A stretch of DNA of 64,000 nt from Staphylococcus shinii (GTDB lineage Bacteria > Bacillota > Bacilli > Staphylococcales > Staphylococcaceae), in assembly GCF_017583065.1 (NCBI RefSeq), contig NZ_JAGEVL010000003.1:248001-312000 (forward strand). The letters run 5' to 3'. This document shows, piece by piece, positions 1-8,841 of the stretch (position 1 is the stretch's first letter; every line of letters begins with the position of its first letter). The translations under genes and the position numbers were made by a program. The notes beneath the pieces are model-generated. The model was not told the origin of the DNA and searched no databases. It saw only the letters and a list, made by a program, of their open reading frames with translations.

Positions 1-771
1 TGCTTTCATTTTATAATACTCAGGTCGAAATAACTCTATAGAGATAAATTCTCCTTTAAAATCAGCTTCTTTTAAAGTTGATAAAATACCTTCAATATCT
101 ATAACCCCATAGCCTGGAAAACATCTATCTTCATCGGTTAAAACGCCTATTGGATAGTCATCTACATCATTAATGTGTAGTAAAAACAAATTATTTATTG
201 TTGATTTTTTTAAATCAGTAATATTTGATCCCATTGCATGAAAATGAAAGAAATCTAAAACTAATCCTATGTTTTTCTCATTAACTTCTTCCACAATCGC
301 ATCTGCTTGCTTTAATGTATTAACTGTAGCGTTGGGAGCACCCAAAAATTCCAAAGCAACATTTATATTATATTGAGTTGCTTTATTTGAAAACTCTTTT
401 AATACATGTACACAACTTTCATGAATTTCCTTGTTTAATATTTTTTGATTTGTTACTAAAGGGACTACTACAATATATTGTGCCCCTATATAATCCGCAA
501 TACTTAACCATTCTTCAAACGTTTCTAACACTAATTTGTAATCTTTGGGAGTTCTATTATTGAAAAACTGCAAGGCATTCAAACTTAATGGCTTAATGTG
601 ATGTTTATCAAAAAAGTCTTTCATTTCCTCAAGGGAATGTGATTTTAAATATTCAGGAAGTTTATCCATTTGAATTTCTATAAAATCATACCCATGTTTT
701 TCACATAATTCCATTTCTTCTTGCAATGTTGCATTTTCTTTTGTCGTCGCTACATTATATCCTATTTTCAT
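1..771 (-). CDS. iolI: 2-keto-myo-inositol isomerase IolI (3' end beyond window)
   Basis: Cytosolic TIM-barrel sugar isomerase that interconverts keto-inositols in myo-inositol breakdown. The reading frame runs 257 codons from the ATG at 771 to the window edge without a stop, so about 20 residues are missing compared with the roughly 278 of Bacillus IolI. The frame resembles B. subtilis IolI along its whole length, with shared blocks such as ELCEKHGYD, HHIKPL, FHFHAMGSN and ELFRPEYYK. Glu141, Asp173, His199 and Glu246 fall where the family holds its divalent metal. It starts 27 bases after the iolH stop, so it is the last visible gene of the iolD-iolH-iolI run. The name rests on remembered homology. 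Confidence 0.88.
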   Translation of the reverse strand, partial: MKIGYNVATTKENATLQEEMELCEKHGYDFIEIQMDKLPEYLKSHSLEEMKDFFDKHHIKPLSLNALQFFNNRTPKDYKLVLETFEEWLSIADYIGAQYIVVVPLVTNQKILNKEIHESCVHVLKEFSNKATQYNINVALEFLGAPNATVNTLKQADAIVEEVNEKNIGLVLDFFHFHAMGSNITDLKKSTINNLFLLHINDVDDYPIGVLTDEDRCFPGYGVIDIEGILSTLKEADFKGEFISIELFRPEYYKMKA

Positions 772-798
772 AAAACACCTCGTTTATTGTTTGTTACA

Positions 799-1656
799 TT
801 AAAATAATTCTTTCTTTAATTTTTCTAACATAAATGCTGCAGACTCATCTGCTTTATCTACCCATGCAAAAACTGAATTTGTAGCGATGCCGTCAAATTT
901 CATTTCTTTCAATTTTCTAAATATCGTCTCAAAATCTACTTCTCCTTCTCCGATATTAAGATGTTGATGAACTGTCACTTCAGCTCCTGGAGGGTTTACA
1001 ATATAACGTAAACCGTTAGCAGCAGTATGATTAAATGTATCTGAAAACAACACATGTTGCAGCTTATCTCCTGCATCATCAAACATCGTCTCTATGTCTC
1101 CTATTCCGTTATCGTGGAAAAAAGTATGAGAAGTTGAATAAACCAAATTTATCCATTCTTTATTTAAACCTCTTATCATTCTTAATGCCTCATCATTTCG
1201 CTCAATAAAATCATAAGGATGTGCTTGTAAATTCAATTTAATGCTTTCTTTTTCAAATATTGGCAATAATTCATCCATTGATTTAATAAACTTTTCTTCA
1301 CATATTTGAGGTTCATATTTATTTCCGTTAAATTCTGTATTCATCACTTGTACGTCTAATTCAGTTGCGATTTCTATAGCTCGTTTCCAGTTTCTAACAG
1401 CGCCTTGGCGTCTCTCTTCATCTGGTCCTGACCATGCCATCACAGGTAAAATAGATGATAATTCAACTCCGGCGTCACTACACCATTTTTTTACATTTTT
1501 AATCATACTTTTATCAACTTTTGGGTACTTATAAAAAGGTATAAAATCTTCTCTTGGTGAAAGTTCGATATAGTCATAACCTAATCTTGCCGTTTTATCT
1601 ATTACTTCCTTCATTGATAAGTCTGTATACATTGCTGGATCTAGTGCTAATTTCAT
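799..1656 (-). CDS. iolH: Sugar phosphate isomerase/epimerase, IolH-like
   Basis: 285-residue AP-endonuclease-2-like TIM-barrel protein. Blocks such as [30 protein letters not shown] and ATNSVFAW are those of the IolH group of inositol operons. IolH has no firmly established reaction, although the fold suggests an isomerase or epimerase acting on an inositol intermediate. It lies 19 bases after the iolD stop and 27 bases before iolI, so the three genes are almost certainly co-transcribed. The sequence shows no defect. The alternative call, inosose dehydratase IolE, is less likely because of the IolH-type motifs. Confidence 0.78.
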   Translation of the reverse strand: MKLALDPAMYTDLSMKEVIDKTARLGYDYIELSPREDFIPFYKYPKVDKSMIKNVKKWCSDAGVELSSILPVMAWSGPDEERRQGAVRNWKRAIEIATELDVQVMNTEFNGNKYEPQICEEKFIKSMDELLPIFEKESIKLNLQAHPYDFIERNDEALRMIRGLNKEWINLVYSTSHTFFHDNGIGDIETMFDDAGDKLQHVLFSDTFNHTAANGLRYIVNPPGAEVTVHQHLNIGEGEVDFETIFRKLKEMKFDGIATNSVFAWVDKADESAAFMLEKLKKELF

Positions 1657-1675
1657 AATATTGTCTCCTTTGTCA

Positions 1676-3589
1676 TTAATATTGTTTAGCTTTCTTTAAT
1701 TTTTTCGTCTTTAAATCAAAAGCATCTTGAATCTTTTTTGAAGATGAGACCTCAGGCACTCCAACGTGCCACCAACTTTCATACCCATCCGTCATTGTTT
1801 TAGGCAACACTTTAATTTCAATCAACGTGCTAACTTCTTGCTGTTCTGCGTCTTTGATTGCTTCCTCTAATTCTTCTAGTGAATAAACTTTATATACCTT
1901 TGCTCCATACCCTTCAGCAACTTTGGCATAATCTATATTTAATATTTCATTTTCTGAAGTTCTAAACTCTGTATGATAACTATTAACTCCATTTTCCATT
2001 TGTAAATTATTAATGCAACCATACCCAGAATTATCAAATAGTAATAAATTAATTTTTTTCTTATATTGTAGTGATGTAATAAATTCAGAATGTAACATTA
2101 AAAAACTTCCATCCCCTACAAATGAATATACCTCATTTTCTGGTTCAGCTAATTTGACCCCTAAAGCCCCAGAAATTTCATACCCCATACACGAATAGCC
2201 GTATTCTACATGATAAGTATTAGGAACTGTTGCATTCCATAGACGTTGCATATCGCCAGGAAGAGAACCTGCAGACGTTATGACATTACTTTTCGGTGAA
2301 ATAATTTCATTAATCTTCAATACAACAGTACTTTGTATTAATTCGGTATTTAAAGAATCCGCGTATTCATTTAAGATATTTTGGTTAAATTGATTTTTTA
2401 TTTCTGGATCAAAATTATCTCTATCATATTGAATAGTTCTTAAACGTTTTCTTTCATTTCTCCACTCTTCTTTTAACTTATTAATATTATTTTCATAATT
2501 TGTTCTATAATCTCCTAAGTTATCTAAAAGTTTTTTAAGCGTCACTTTAGCATCGGCGATAACTTGTATGGCATCCATTTTATATGCTTGCATTCTGTTA
2601 ATATTAATATTTAAAAATGAAGTTTTTTCAAAATTAAATGCTGTTTTTGATGATGTTGCGAAATCTGTATACCTTGTACCAACACCAATAATTAAGTCAG
2701 AATCGTAAGCAACTTTATTTGCAGCCAATGTGCCTGTTATGCCCATACCTCCTAAATTATTCTTAAAGTTCGCTTCTACGGTCGATTTACCAGCCTGTGT
2801 TTCAACCAGAGGAATGTTATATTTTTCTGAAATTTCAATTAATTCATCGCGTGAATTGGAATATTTTGCTCCTCCACCAACGAGTATAATTGGATTTTTA
2901 CTATTTTTAATTTTATCAACCATTAAATTAATTTCACGTTCAACAGGTTCCGGTCTATCGATATAATGAACTCTTTTAACAAAAAATGATTCATCAAAAT
3001 CATAAGCTTCTCCTTGAACGTCTTGAGATATACAAATAGTCGCTGGCCCAGCTTGAGCTGGATTTGTCATAATCTCAAACGCTCTGATTAAACTAGACAT
3101 TAATTGTTCTGGACGTGTAATTCGATCCCAATACCTTGAAACAGCTTTCAAAGCGTCATTTGTAGTTGTAGTTTGATTCGTTTCGTGTTCAACTTGTTGT
3201 AAGACTGGATCTGGTTGTCTTGTCGCAAATGTGTCACTTGGTAAAAATAAAACAGGAATATTATTAGCAAGGGCTGTGCCAGCTGCTGCAGTTAAGTTAG
3301 CAGATCCAGGACCAATAGACGTCGTCACTGCATAAATGTTACGTCTTAATCTTTGTTTACTAAATGCTGTAGCCGCATGAGCCATACCTTGTTCATTTTT
3401 ACCTTGTATAACCTTGAGATTGCCAGGATTTTCTTCAATAGCTTGGCCAATGCCTACAACATTACCATGTCCAAAAATATCAAATATTCCTTCTACGAAT
3501 TGTATTTCTTCTCCATCAACATATATATATTGTTGTTTTAAAAACTCTATTACAGCTTGCCCTGTAGTCATTTTTAATTTTTTTCCCAT
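1676..3589 (-). CDS. iolD: 3D-(3,5/4)-trihydroxycyclohexane-1,2-dione acylhydrolase IolD
   Basis: Thiamine-diphosphate enzyme that opens the ring of the dehydrated inosose to give 5-deoxy-glucuronate. The start chosen is the ATG at 3589 (MGKKLKM), preceded by AAGGGTGA. That gives 637 residues, the length of Bacillus IolD; the frame stays open 11 codons further upstream without a better ribosome site. The family layout is visible: an N-terminal pyrimidine-binding domain with [10 protein letters not shown] and [11 protein letters not shown], a central nucleotide-fold domain with [10 protein letters not shown], and a C-terminal ThDP domain with SFVGDGSF. It is probably transcribed from its own promoter after iolT, with a cre-like operator 63 bases upstream of the start. 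Confidence 0.93.
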   Translation of the reverse strand: MGKKLKMTTGQAVIEFLKQQYIYVDGEEIQFVEGIFDIFGHGNVVGIGQAIEENPGNLKVIQGKNEQGMAHAATAFSKQRLRRNIYAVTTSIGPGSANLTAAAGTALANNIPVLFLPSDTFATRQPDPVLQQVEHETNQTTTTNDALKAVSRYWDRITRPEQLMSSLIRAFEIMTNPAQAGPATICISQDVQGEAYDFDESFFVKRVHYIDRPEPVEREINLMVDKIKNSKNPIILVGGGAKYSNSRDELIEISEKYNIPLVETQAGKSTVEANFKNNLGGMGITGTLAANKVAYDSDLIIGVGTRYTDFATSSKTAFNFEKTSFLNININRMQAYKMDAIQVIADAKVTLKKLLDNLGDYRTNYENNINKLKEEWRNERKRLRTIQYDRDNFDPEIKNQFNQNILNEYADSLNTELIQSTVVLKINEIISPKSNVITSAGSLPGDMQRLWNATVPNTYHVEYGYSCMGYEISGALGVKLAEPENEVYSFVGDGSFLMLHSEFITSLQYKKKINLLLFDNSGYGCINNLQMENGVNSYHTEFRTSENEILNIDYAKVAEGYGAKVYKVYSLEELEEAIKDAEQQEVSTLIEIKVLPKTMTDGYESWWHVGVPEVSSSKKIQDAFDLKTKKLKKAKQY

Positions 3590-3651
3590 AAAATCACCCT
3601 TTTCTATAAAATAAAAAACCAAAACTTAATCAACTTATTATCATAATATAA

Positions 3652-3674
3652 TTGTTAACGCTTTCCGTCAACAA
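3652..3674. promoter_or_regulatory. cre/LacI-type operator upstream of iolD
   Basis: The element TTGTTAACG-CTTTC-CGTCAACAA is an inverted repeat with 8 of 9 arm positions paired. Read on the minus strand it contains GGAAAGCGTTAACA, one mismatch from the catabolite-response consensus TGWAARCGYTWNCW. It lies 63-85 bases upstream of the iolD start, a normal promoter or operator distance. The near-identical copy before iolT supports a shared regulator, either CcpA or a pathway-specific LacI-family repressor. Binding is inferred. Confidence 0.75.
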
Positions 3675-3696
3675 TTACATTTTTAAATCAAAACTT

Positions 3697-5121
3697 TTAT
3701 TGCTCCTTCACTACGTTATTATTCAACCTTTTATTTTCGTCTGCGCTACCTTTAAAATATGATTCTATTTCTTCTAATGATTTACCTTTAGTTTCAGGCA
3801 AGAATTTTTTTACAAAAGTAAATGCTATAAGATTTAATACTACAAACAAAACAAATGTCAGTGATAGCCCTATGTGTCCAAGTAAAACAGGGAAAATCAA
3901 ACTAACTAAAAAATTAGTCATCCAACAAAAAAATACACTAGCCCCCATCCCAATACCTCTAATCTTTAAAGGAAATATCTCAGAAAGCATAAGCCAGGTC
4001 ACTGGAGCAATACTACCTTGCATGAAGCCTAGAAATGTTACAGTCAATAATAATATAACAAATGGCAAAATAAACGTTCCCTCTAGAATCACGGGCATTA
4101 TACTTAATAAAATCAATGTGAATATAATACCTAATTGCCCTGTAAGAAGCATAGGACGTCTGCCTACTCTCCCTAATAACCAAATTCCTACAAAAGTAGC
4201 TAGTACGGAAATAACACCGTTTGCTATATTACCAATTAATGCTGCTTTTGTAGCAAAACCAGCATTTCTTAAAATTTCTGTACCATAATACATTATTGAA
4301 TTCACGCCAGTAATTTGCTGAACAATGCCAATACCGATGCCGATAAATAATATTTTGCGAACCCATGGTTTGGAAAATTCATTGCTTGATTCATTTTTTA
4401 TTAATTTTTCCTTATCTATAATAGTCTTAATTTCTTTTACTTCTTCAGCTGCAGTTTTTTCATCTCTAATCGTTCTTAAAATAGTATAAGCTGGCCAATA
4501 TTTACTTCTACTTCCGTACCATCTAGGACTTTCTGGCACTTTTAACATGCCAAACCATAATATTATTGCTGGTATTGTTGCTACTAAAAGCATTACTCTC
4601 CATACCCCTGGGTTATCCACTAAGTTTCCTAAAACACCATTAATAACATAAGCCATTAATTGTCCTGAAACTATCATTAATTCATTTTGTGTAACCATAC
4701 GGCCTCTTTTTTCCTTAGAAGACATTTCTGAAAGAAATGTTGGCACAATAACAGAAGCGCCACCAACAGCTAAACCAAGTATTACACGAAAAGTAACCAT
4801 ATAATATATGTTAGGAGAAAGCCCACACCCGAGCGTTGCAATAAAGAAGATAATTGCTAACACTAATATCATTTTACGCCGTCCAAAAGAGTCTGATAAT
4901 CTTCCACCAGTAATTGCCCCAAATGCTGCTCCAAAAACTAAAGAACTTGATACTAAACCTTCAGTTGCTGGCGTTAAATCCAATTGATTCGCCATTGACA
5001 TATATGGTAAAGCTCCGTTAATCACACCAGTGTCAAAACCAAATAAGAGCCCACCAAATGTTGCAATAAGAGTGATTTTTTTCATTTTATTATTTTTCTT
5101 ATCAACTTCTGAAATATCCAT
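3697..5121 (-). CDS. iolT: myo-inositol MFS symporter, IolT-like
   Basis: 474-residue sugar-porter-family transporter with about 12 membrane helices, expected to bring myo-inositol in with protons. The start at 5121 (MDISEVDKK) is favoured over the one five codons upstream because GAGGAG lies seven bases before it. Sugar-porter signatures are present: GGLLFGFDTGVINGALPYM near the N-terminus, GGRLSDSFGRRK between helices 2 and 3, PESPRWYGS before the central loop, and FLPETKGKSLEEIE at the C-terminus. The stretch IGIVQQITGVNSIMYYGTEI is almost that of B. subtilis IolT. It is the first gene of the inositol cluster, with a cre-like operator upstream. Confidence 0.9.
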   Translation of the reverse strand: MDISEVDKKNNKMKKITLIATFGGLLFGFDTGVINGALPYMSMANQLDLTPATEGLVSSSLVFGAAFGAITGGRLSDSFGRRKMILVLAIIFFIATLGCGLSPNIYYMVTFRVILGLAVGGASVIVPTFLSEMSSKEKRGRMVTQNELMIVSGQLMAYVINGVLGNLVDNPGVWRVMLLVATIPAIILWFGMLKVPESPRWYGSRSKYWPAYTILRTIRDEKTAAEEVKEIKTIIDKEKLIKNESSNEFSKPWVRKILFIGIGIGIVQQITGVNSIMYYGTEILRNAGFATKAALIGNIANGVISVLATFVGIWLLGRVGRRPMLLTGQLGIIFTLILLSIMPVILEGTFILPFVILLLTVTFLGFMQGSIAPVTWLMLSEIFPLKIRGIGMGASVFFCWMTNFLVSLIFPVLLGHIGLSLTFVLFVVLNLIAFTFVKKFLPETKGKSLEEIESYFKGSADENKRLNNNVVKEQ

Positions 5122-5188
5122 ACGCACTCTCCTCATTTAAAACCAAAATTAAACCAATACATAACCAATACTTATTAATATACTAATA

Positions 5189-5208
5189 TTGTTAACGCTT
5201 TCAGTCAA
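5189..5208. promoter_or_regulatory. cre/LacI-type operator upstream of iolT
   Basis: Read on the minus strand, this site contains TGAAAGCGTTAACA, a full match to the Gram-positive cre consensus TGWAARCGYTWNCW. It lies 68-87 bases upstream of the iolT start. All but one of its 20 bases match the site before iolD, so the two transcription units are probably controlled together. CcpA repression by preferred sugars is the simplest reading; a dedicated LacI-type inositol repressor is the alternative. Confidence 0.75.
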
Positions 5209-5210
5209 TT

Positions 5211-5536
5211 GTTTATATATCTTATGAAAAAAACAATGTGCTTTATAAATATTAAAAAAGAAATACAAAACAGCACTTCAAACAATAACGAACCCAGTTA
5301 TGGAAAGGCATCGCAAAAAAATTGGACATATCAGTGAATATATAATTAATATTTTTCCAAATGACTCAATATTATGGATAAAAAAAATTAAATATTTTAA
5401 ATAAGACAGAAAAGAGAGTAAGAAGAAATTGATTAATTAATCCATTTTACTAAAGTGAATATATTATATAACCTTATAATACTATTAACATAGATAATCT
5501 TAGTTCGATGTAAATGAGGGTTCTGAAACAGCGTCT
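5211..5536. other. Non-coding gap between iolT and the 5.7 kb hydrolase
   Basis: AT-rich stretch holding upstream sequence of iolT. Two short plus-strand reading frames of fewer than 40 codons occur near 5224 and 5299, but neither has a ribosome site or recognisable content. I see no gene here. Confidence 0.5.
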
Positions 5537-5570
5537 AAAAACTCATAATATTTGTCTGTTATGAGTTTTT
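5537..5570 (-). terminator. Intrinsic terminator hairpin
   Basis: Inverted repeat AAAACTCATAA / TTATGAGTTTT with a ten-base loop and A/T runs on both sides, downstream of the minus-strand hydrolase unit. It precedes a second hairpin in tandem and could work in either direction. Confidence 0.6.
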
Positions 5571-5584
5571 AATAATAACACAAG

Positions 5585-5610
5585 AAAAGCGTACGAATTC
5601 GTACGCTTTT
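5585..5610. terminator. Perfect 26-base palindromic terminator
   Basis: AAAAGCGTACG followed by AATT and its exact complement, giving a 26-base perfect palindrome flanked by A and T runs. It is the first hairpin met after the hydrolase gene ending at 5709. The A and T tails on both sides would allow bidirectional termination. Confidence 0.65.
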
Positions 5611-5642
5611 TCTATATAATAATTGTTTCTCTAATGGAGGAT

Positions 5643-5703
5643 ATTAAAAAAATCTAAGTAAAATAATACCTATAATGATTAAAACAATGCCTATAGTTTT
5701 ACG
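5643..5703 (-). pseudogene. Possible C-terminal remnant of a small membrane protein
   Basis: Read on the minus strand, this stretch encodes TFRKTIGIVLIIIGIILLRFF followed by a stop, which looks like the closing transmembrane helix of a small protein. The frame is closed upstream by a stop beside the hydrolase end and has no start codon, so it is either a leftover of a deleted gene or chance AT-rich coding. No family was recognised. Confidence 0.25.
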
Positions 5704-5708
5704 AAAAG

Positions 5709-6647
5709 TTATTTATATTTTTTGATAAAATAATTAATAGCTTCTACTAACTCATCTAATGCAGGTTGTTCTACAGGATAGTGACCTCCATTTTCTAAAT
5801 CTACAATTTCGTGTTCTACATTTTTTAATGCGGCTAAAAATGGGATACTTAAATATTTGGGCGTCCAACGGTCTAAGGCTGGTTGTGTTAATAATACAGG
5901 ACAAGTATCGAATATTTCAGGCTCCATTTCTGGCTTGTAATTACCATATGAGTCTAAGAAAGTCATTGTTGCTAAATTACCGGCTGATGTCTTATCATGT
6001 AACATTATTTTTAGTACAGTATCATTATTAGCTAAAGTGTACATTTTAGAAGCTATTTTCATAGGTATTTTTAGAAAACCAAGACCGATTTTACGCATTA
6101 ACCCTGCTGCTGGGATACCTATTCTACTCATAAAAATATCGTGAGAAGTCTCATCTCGAACCATTTGTTTACGCTGATCTAAAAATGTCATACCAATAAT
6201 ACCCTTAACTTTTTTGTTTTTGGCAGCAACATGGAATGTTTCCATGCCACCAGCACTTAACCCATATAAAAAGATAGGACGTCCATCTTTTTTACTTTCT
6301 TCATCTATATAATCAGAAGCTAAATTCACCCAATCATCATAAGTAACAATTTCCCCCTTTTTAACCTGGGTCATGCCATATGTTGGCATATCAATTGCTA
6401 TGGTCTCATAATTTTTATTTGCTAAAGGCCCTCCTACAATTAATGACAATTGTCTACCATTGGTGCCAACACCATGTAATAATATTATTTTGGCATCTGC
6501 GTTTTCGTTTCTAAATGTGTCTAGATGTACACGATGTCCTTTCCAATCCCACCACTCTTCATTCGGCTTATATTCTTCTGTAAAATGAAATTTTTCAGGC
6601 AAGTTAGATTCGAGTTTTTTCCATGCTATTTGCTGTTTATAAACCAT
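5709..6647 (-). CDS. Alpha/beta-hydrolase (lysophospholipase-like)
   Basis: 312-residue cytosolic hydrolase with no signal peptide. It has an oxyanion segment LLHGVG near residues 57-61, a nucleophile elbow GLSAGG with Ser131, a candidate acid in PALDRWTP near residue 255 and His289 in ENGGHYPVEQ, so the triad looks complete. The substrate cannot be read; carboxyl ester or lysophospholipid cleavage is typical of the fold. It follows the flavin oxidoreductase gene by about 40 bases on the same strand and probably belongs to the ArsR-reductase-hydrolase operon. Two hairpins end the unit. Confidence 0.78.
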   Translation of the reverse strand: MVYKQQIAWKKLESNLPEKFHFTEEYKPNEEWWDWKGHRVHLDTFRNENADAKIILLHGVGTNGRQLSLIVGGPLANKNYETIAIDMPTYGMTQVKKGEIVTYDDWVNLASDYIDEESKKDGRPIFLYGLSAGGMETFHVAAKNKKVKGIIGMTFLDQRKQMVRDETSHDIFMSRIGIPAAGLMRKIGLGFLKIPMKIASKMYTLANNDTVLKIMLHDKTSAGNLATMTFLDSYGNYKPEMEPEIFDTCPVLLTQPALDRWTPKYLSIPFLAALKNVEHEIVDLENGGHYPVEQPALDELVEAINYFIKKYK

Positions 6648-6686
6648 ATTTAATTCCTCGCTTTTTATTATTTTTAGATACAGAGG

Positions 6687-7916
6687 TCAACGTCTTCTAG
6701 TAAATGAGGTTATACCGTTTTTCTTAAAGCTTATCCATAAAGCTCTCCATATATTCAATTTAAGATTAGGTGATTTTCCATGTGCCATTAAATAAAATTG
6801 GGCTTCATACCAACTAAGTTCTAACATTGATCCTAACTTTTTATCTATAAATTTGATGTTAGTTGTAAGCTTAGGTAAATCTGACGTTTTATATATCCCG
6901 TTATTTATTTGTTTAGGTAAATCAGGATTAATAGCTAAAGGCTTTGCAATACCTACCATATCAATAGAACCGTTATTAATTGCATCCTCCATAGCTTCAG
7001 CCGTACGAAAACCACCAGTTACAACAATTGGAGCTTTTACTAATTGCCTTGCTTTATCTGCATAATCTAGGAAGTATGCTTCACGTTTTTTGGTACTTTC
7101 ACGAATGTTACTTCCTTCAAACATAACAGGATTTTCATAATTACCTCCTGAAATTTCGATTAAATCAATCCCAGCAATATCAACAGCTTCTAGAACTTTC
7201 ATTGATTCTTCTTCTGTAAAACCACCACGTTGAAAATCCGCGGAGTTTAACTTAACTGCAATAGGAAAATTTTCGCCTATTCGACGTCTTATCTCATGAT
7301 AAACTTCCATCAAAAAGCGCATTCGATTTTTAAGGCTACCTCCCCATTCATCATTTCGTTGGTTGTGATGTGGCGATAGAAATTGATTAATAAGATAGCC
7401 ATGTGCTGCATGGATTTGTATACCAGTAAAACCTGCTTTTTTCGCGATATATGCAGTATTTCCGAAACGTTTTATAATATCTAAAATTTCAGTTTGATTT
7501 AAAGAACGTGGGGGGCTGAAAGCATTAGCCATTGTCCCACCAATTGGGATGGCACTGGGTGCTAAAGGTTCTTTAGATAAATGTTTAGGTGATTGCTTAC
7601 CTGGATGATTAATCTGCATCCACAAATGATTATTGTTTTGGGTTCCTGCTTTAGCCCAATGTTCCAATATTGTTATATCTCTTTCATCTTCTATCACAAT
7701 ATTTCCTGGTTCACCTAATGCATTGCGATCAACCATAACATTACCTGTCATCAATATACCAGCACCCCCAGTAGACCAACGGCTATATAAGTTCACTATA
7801 CCTTTTGTTGGGCTATTATAGCGATCGCCTAATGTTTCACTCATAGATGCTTTGAAAAAACGATTTTTAGAAGTGAAATTTTTCATTACTAATTTTGTTT
7901 CTACTTTTTTCGTCAT
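6687..7916 (-). CDS. NADH:flavin oxidoreductase, Old Yellow Enzyme family
   Basis: 409-residue FMN-dependent ene-reductase of the TIM-barrel OYE family, likely reducing activated C=C bonds of electrophiles or quinones with NAD(P)H. The active-site and FMN region is clear: IQIHAAHGYLINQFLSPHHN followed by NDEWGGSLKNRMRF, and later IVVTGGFRT and VGIAKPLAINPDL for phosphate binding. There is no C-terminal iron-sulfur or pyridine-nucleotide domain, so it is a single-domain member with about 50 extra C-terminal residues. The start at 7916 (MTKKVETK) has GAGGAAAGAGAG upstream and overlaps the area of the ArsR stop, so the two are translationally coupled. Stress-induced detoxification is an inference from this coupling. 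Confidence 0.85.
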   Translation of the reverse strand: MTKKVETKLVMKNFTSKNRFFKASMSETLGDRYNSPTKGIVNLYSRWSTGGAGILMTGNVMVDRNALGEPGNIVIEDERDITILEHWAKAGTQNNNHLWMQINHPGKQSPKHLSKEPLAPSAIPIGGTMANAFSPPRSLNQTEILDIIKRFGNTAYIAKKAGFTGIQIHAAHGYLINQFLSPHHNQRNDEWGGSLKNRMRFLMEVYHEIRRRIGENFPIAVKLNSADFQRGGFTEEESMKVLEAVDIAGIDLIEISGGNYENPVMFEGSNIRESTKKREAYFLDYADKARQLVKAPIVVTGGFRTAEAMEDAINNGSIDMVGIAKPLAINPDLPKQINNGIYKTSDLPKLTTNIKFIDKKLGSMLELSWYEAQFYLMAHGKSPNLKLNIWRALWISFKKNGITSFTRRR

Positions 7917-7917
7917 A

Positions 7918-8280
7918 TTAAAACTCTCTTTCCTCTTCTGGAATGTTATATTTCTCAATATAATTATTCATATGGTTAATCATTTTTTGTAAAGCTTTAA
8001 TACTAGTATTTTCTGGATTAATATAATAAAAATTTTTTGTACCAATTTTTTCTAGAGTCACAATATTAGATTCTTTCAAAATCTTTAAATGATAAGATAC
8101 TGATGGACGAGATAAGTGGGTCTTCCTAGTAATCTCTCCGACACGCATTCCTTCGTTACATCCTACTTCAATAAGAGCTAGCATAATTGATTGACGTGTT
8201 TCATCGCCGATTGCTATCAATATGTTTTGGCATTCTTGAAACTCATTTGCTAATTTTTTTAATTCGTCAGTATTCTTCAA
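7918..8280 (-). CDS. ArsR/SmtB-family transcriptional regulator
   Basis: 120-residue winged-helix regulator. The helix-turn-helix is visible as MRVGEITRKTHLSRPSVSYHLKIL-type sequence around residues 46-70, followed by a wing ending in KNFYYINPE. There is no cluster of cysteines typical of arsenic or cadmium sensors, so the signal is probably not a metal and may be an electrophile or redox cue. It is the first gene of a coupled unit with the OYE reductase. A perfect 16-base palindrome lies just before its start and probably mediates autoregulation. Confidence 0.85.
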   Translation of the reverse strand: MKNTDELKKLANEFQECQNILIAIGDETRQSIMLALIEVGCNEGMRVGEITRKTHLSRPSVSYHLKILKESNIVTLEKIGTKNFYYINPENTSIKALQKMINHMNNYIEKYNIPEEEREF

Positions 8281-8296
8281 TATTTTCCTCCCATCT

Positions 8297-8312
8297 GTTT
8301 AATTAATTAAAC
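8297..8312. promoter_or_regulatory. Candidate ArsR operator palindrome
   Basis: GTTTAATTAATTAAAC is a perfect 16-base palindrome placed 17 bases before the ArsR start codon, where it would overlap promoter or leader sequence. ArsR-family dimers bind such AT-rich palindromes. The assignment comes from position and symmetry only. Confidence 0.5.
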
Positions 8313-8531
8313 GATTGAACGATTACACTGTAACATAATAATATTATTGGTATTCATTGAGAAAGAAAATGTAGATGGTTTTCCACTTTTATTCACAAAG
8401 TATTAAAGAAGATTGATTCAACAAATGATAGTGCCTGATCATTTTTTATAATATGTAGTCTTAATAATTTAATTTTGATTATCTTATAAAAAATGTACAG
8501 TAATTGAATATGTATATAGGAGGTTTGTATT

Positions 8532-8660
8532 TTGAAAATAAGTTATGCAAGAGTTTCAACTGGATTACAAATTTGGATTTGCAGGAGCATCGATAAAATG
8601 AATATGCCTGTGAAAAGATATTTTATACTGCCCCAGCTGAAAAAAACAAGGTTAAATAGT
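8532..8660 (+). pseudogene. Serine resolvase N-terminal remnant (Tn552-type)
   Basis: A TTG start after AGGAGG begins MKISYARVSTGLQ, the canonical N-terminus of Tn552-type resolvases with the catalytic serine in ARVST. The frame then shifts by one base and continues as NLDLQEHR, a stop, then NEYACEKIF, again family sequence, before homology fades. At least one frameshift and one nonsense codon are present and the rest of the gene is gone. It is a relic of a transposon or plasmid recombination module. Confidence 0.75.
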
Positions 8661-8841
8661 GAGCTATATAGTATTACTGCAAGTATTAATTTGGGACAAA
8701 AATTACGTGTTGAAAATAAGTATGGGTATGAGCATAGCAAACATTAAATTAATTTCTTTAATTATATTAATTTAATTATAATAGATAAGATTGATCGTCT
8801 TAAGTACAACATTTAGAACAAGGAAGAGCTATTTATGATGA

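Noticed and set aside
799..1656. Inosose dehydratase IolE
   Set aside because: The SPREDF, HPYDF and ATNSVFAW blocks fit IolH better than IolE.
5224..5400. Two short plus-strand frames (37 and 34 codons)
   Set aside because: No ribosome sites, no recognisable content, very AT-rich; chance frames.
8543..8740. 65-codon minus-strand frame opposite the resolvase remnant
   Set aside because: It is the antisense of recognisable resolvase coding sequence and has no ribosome site.
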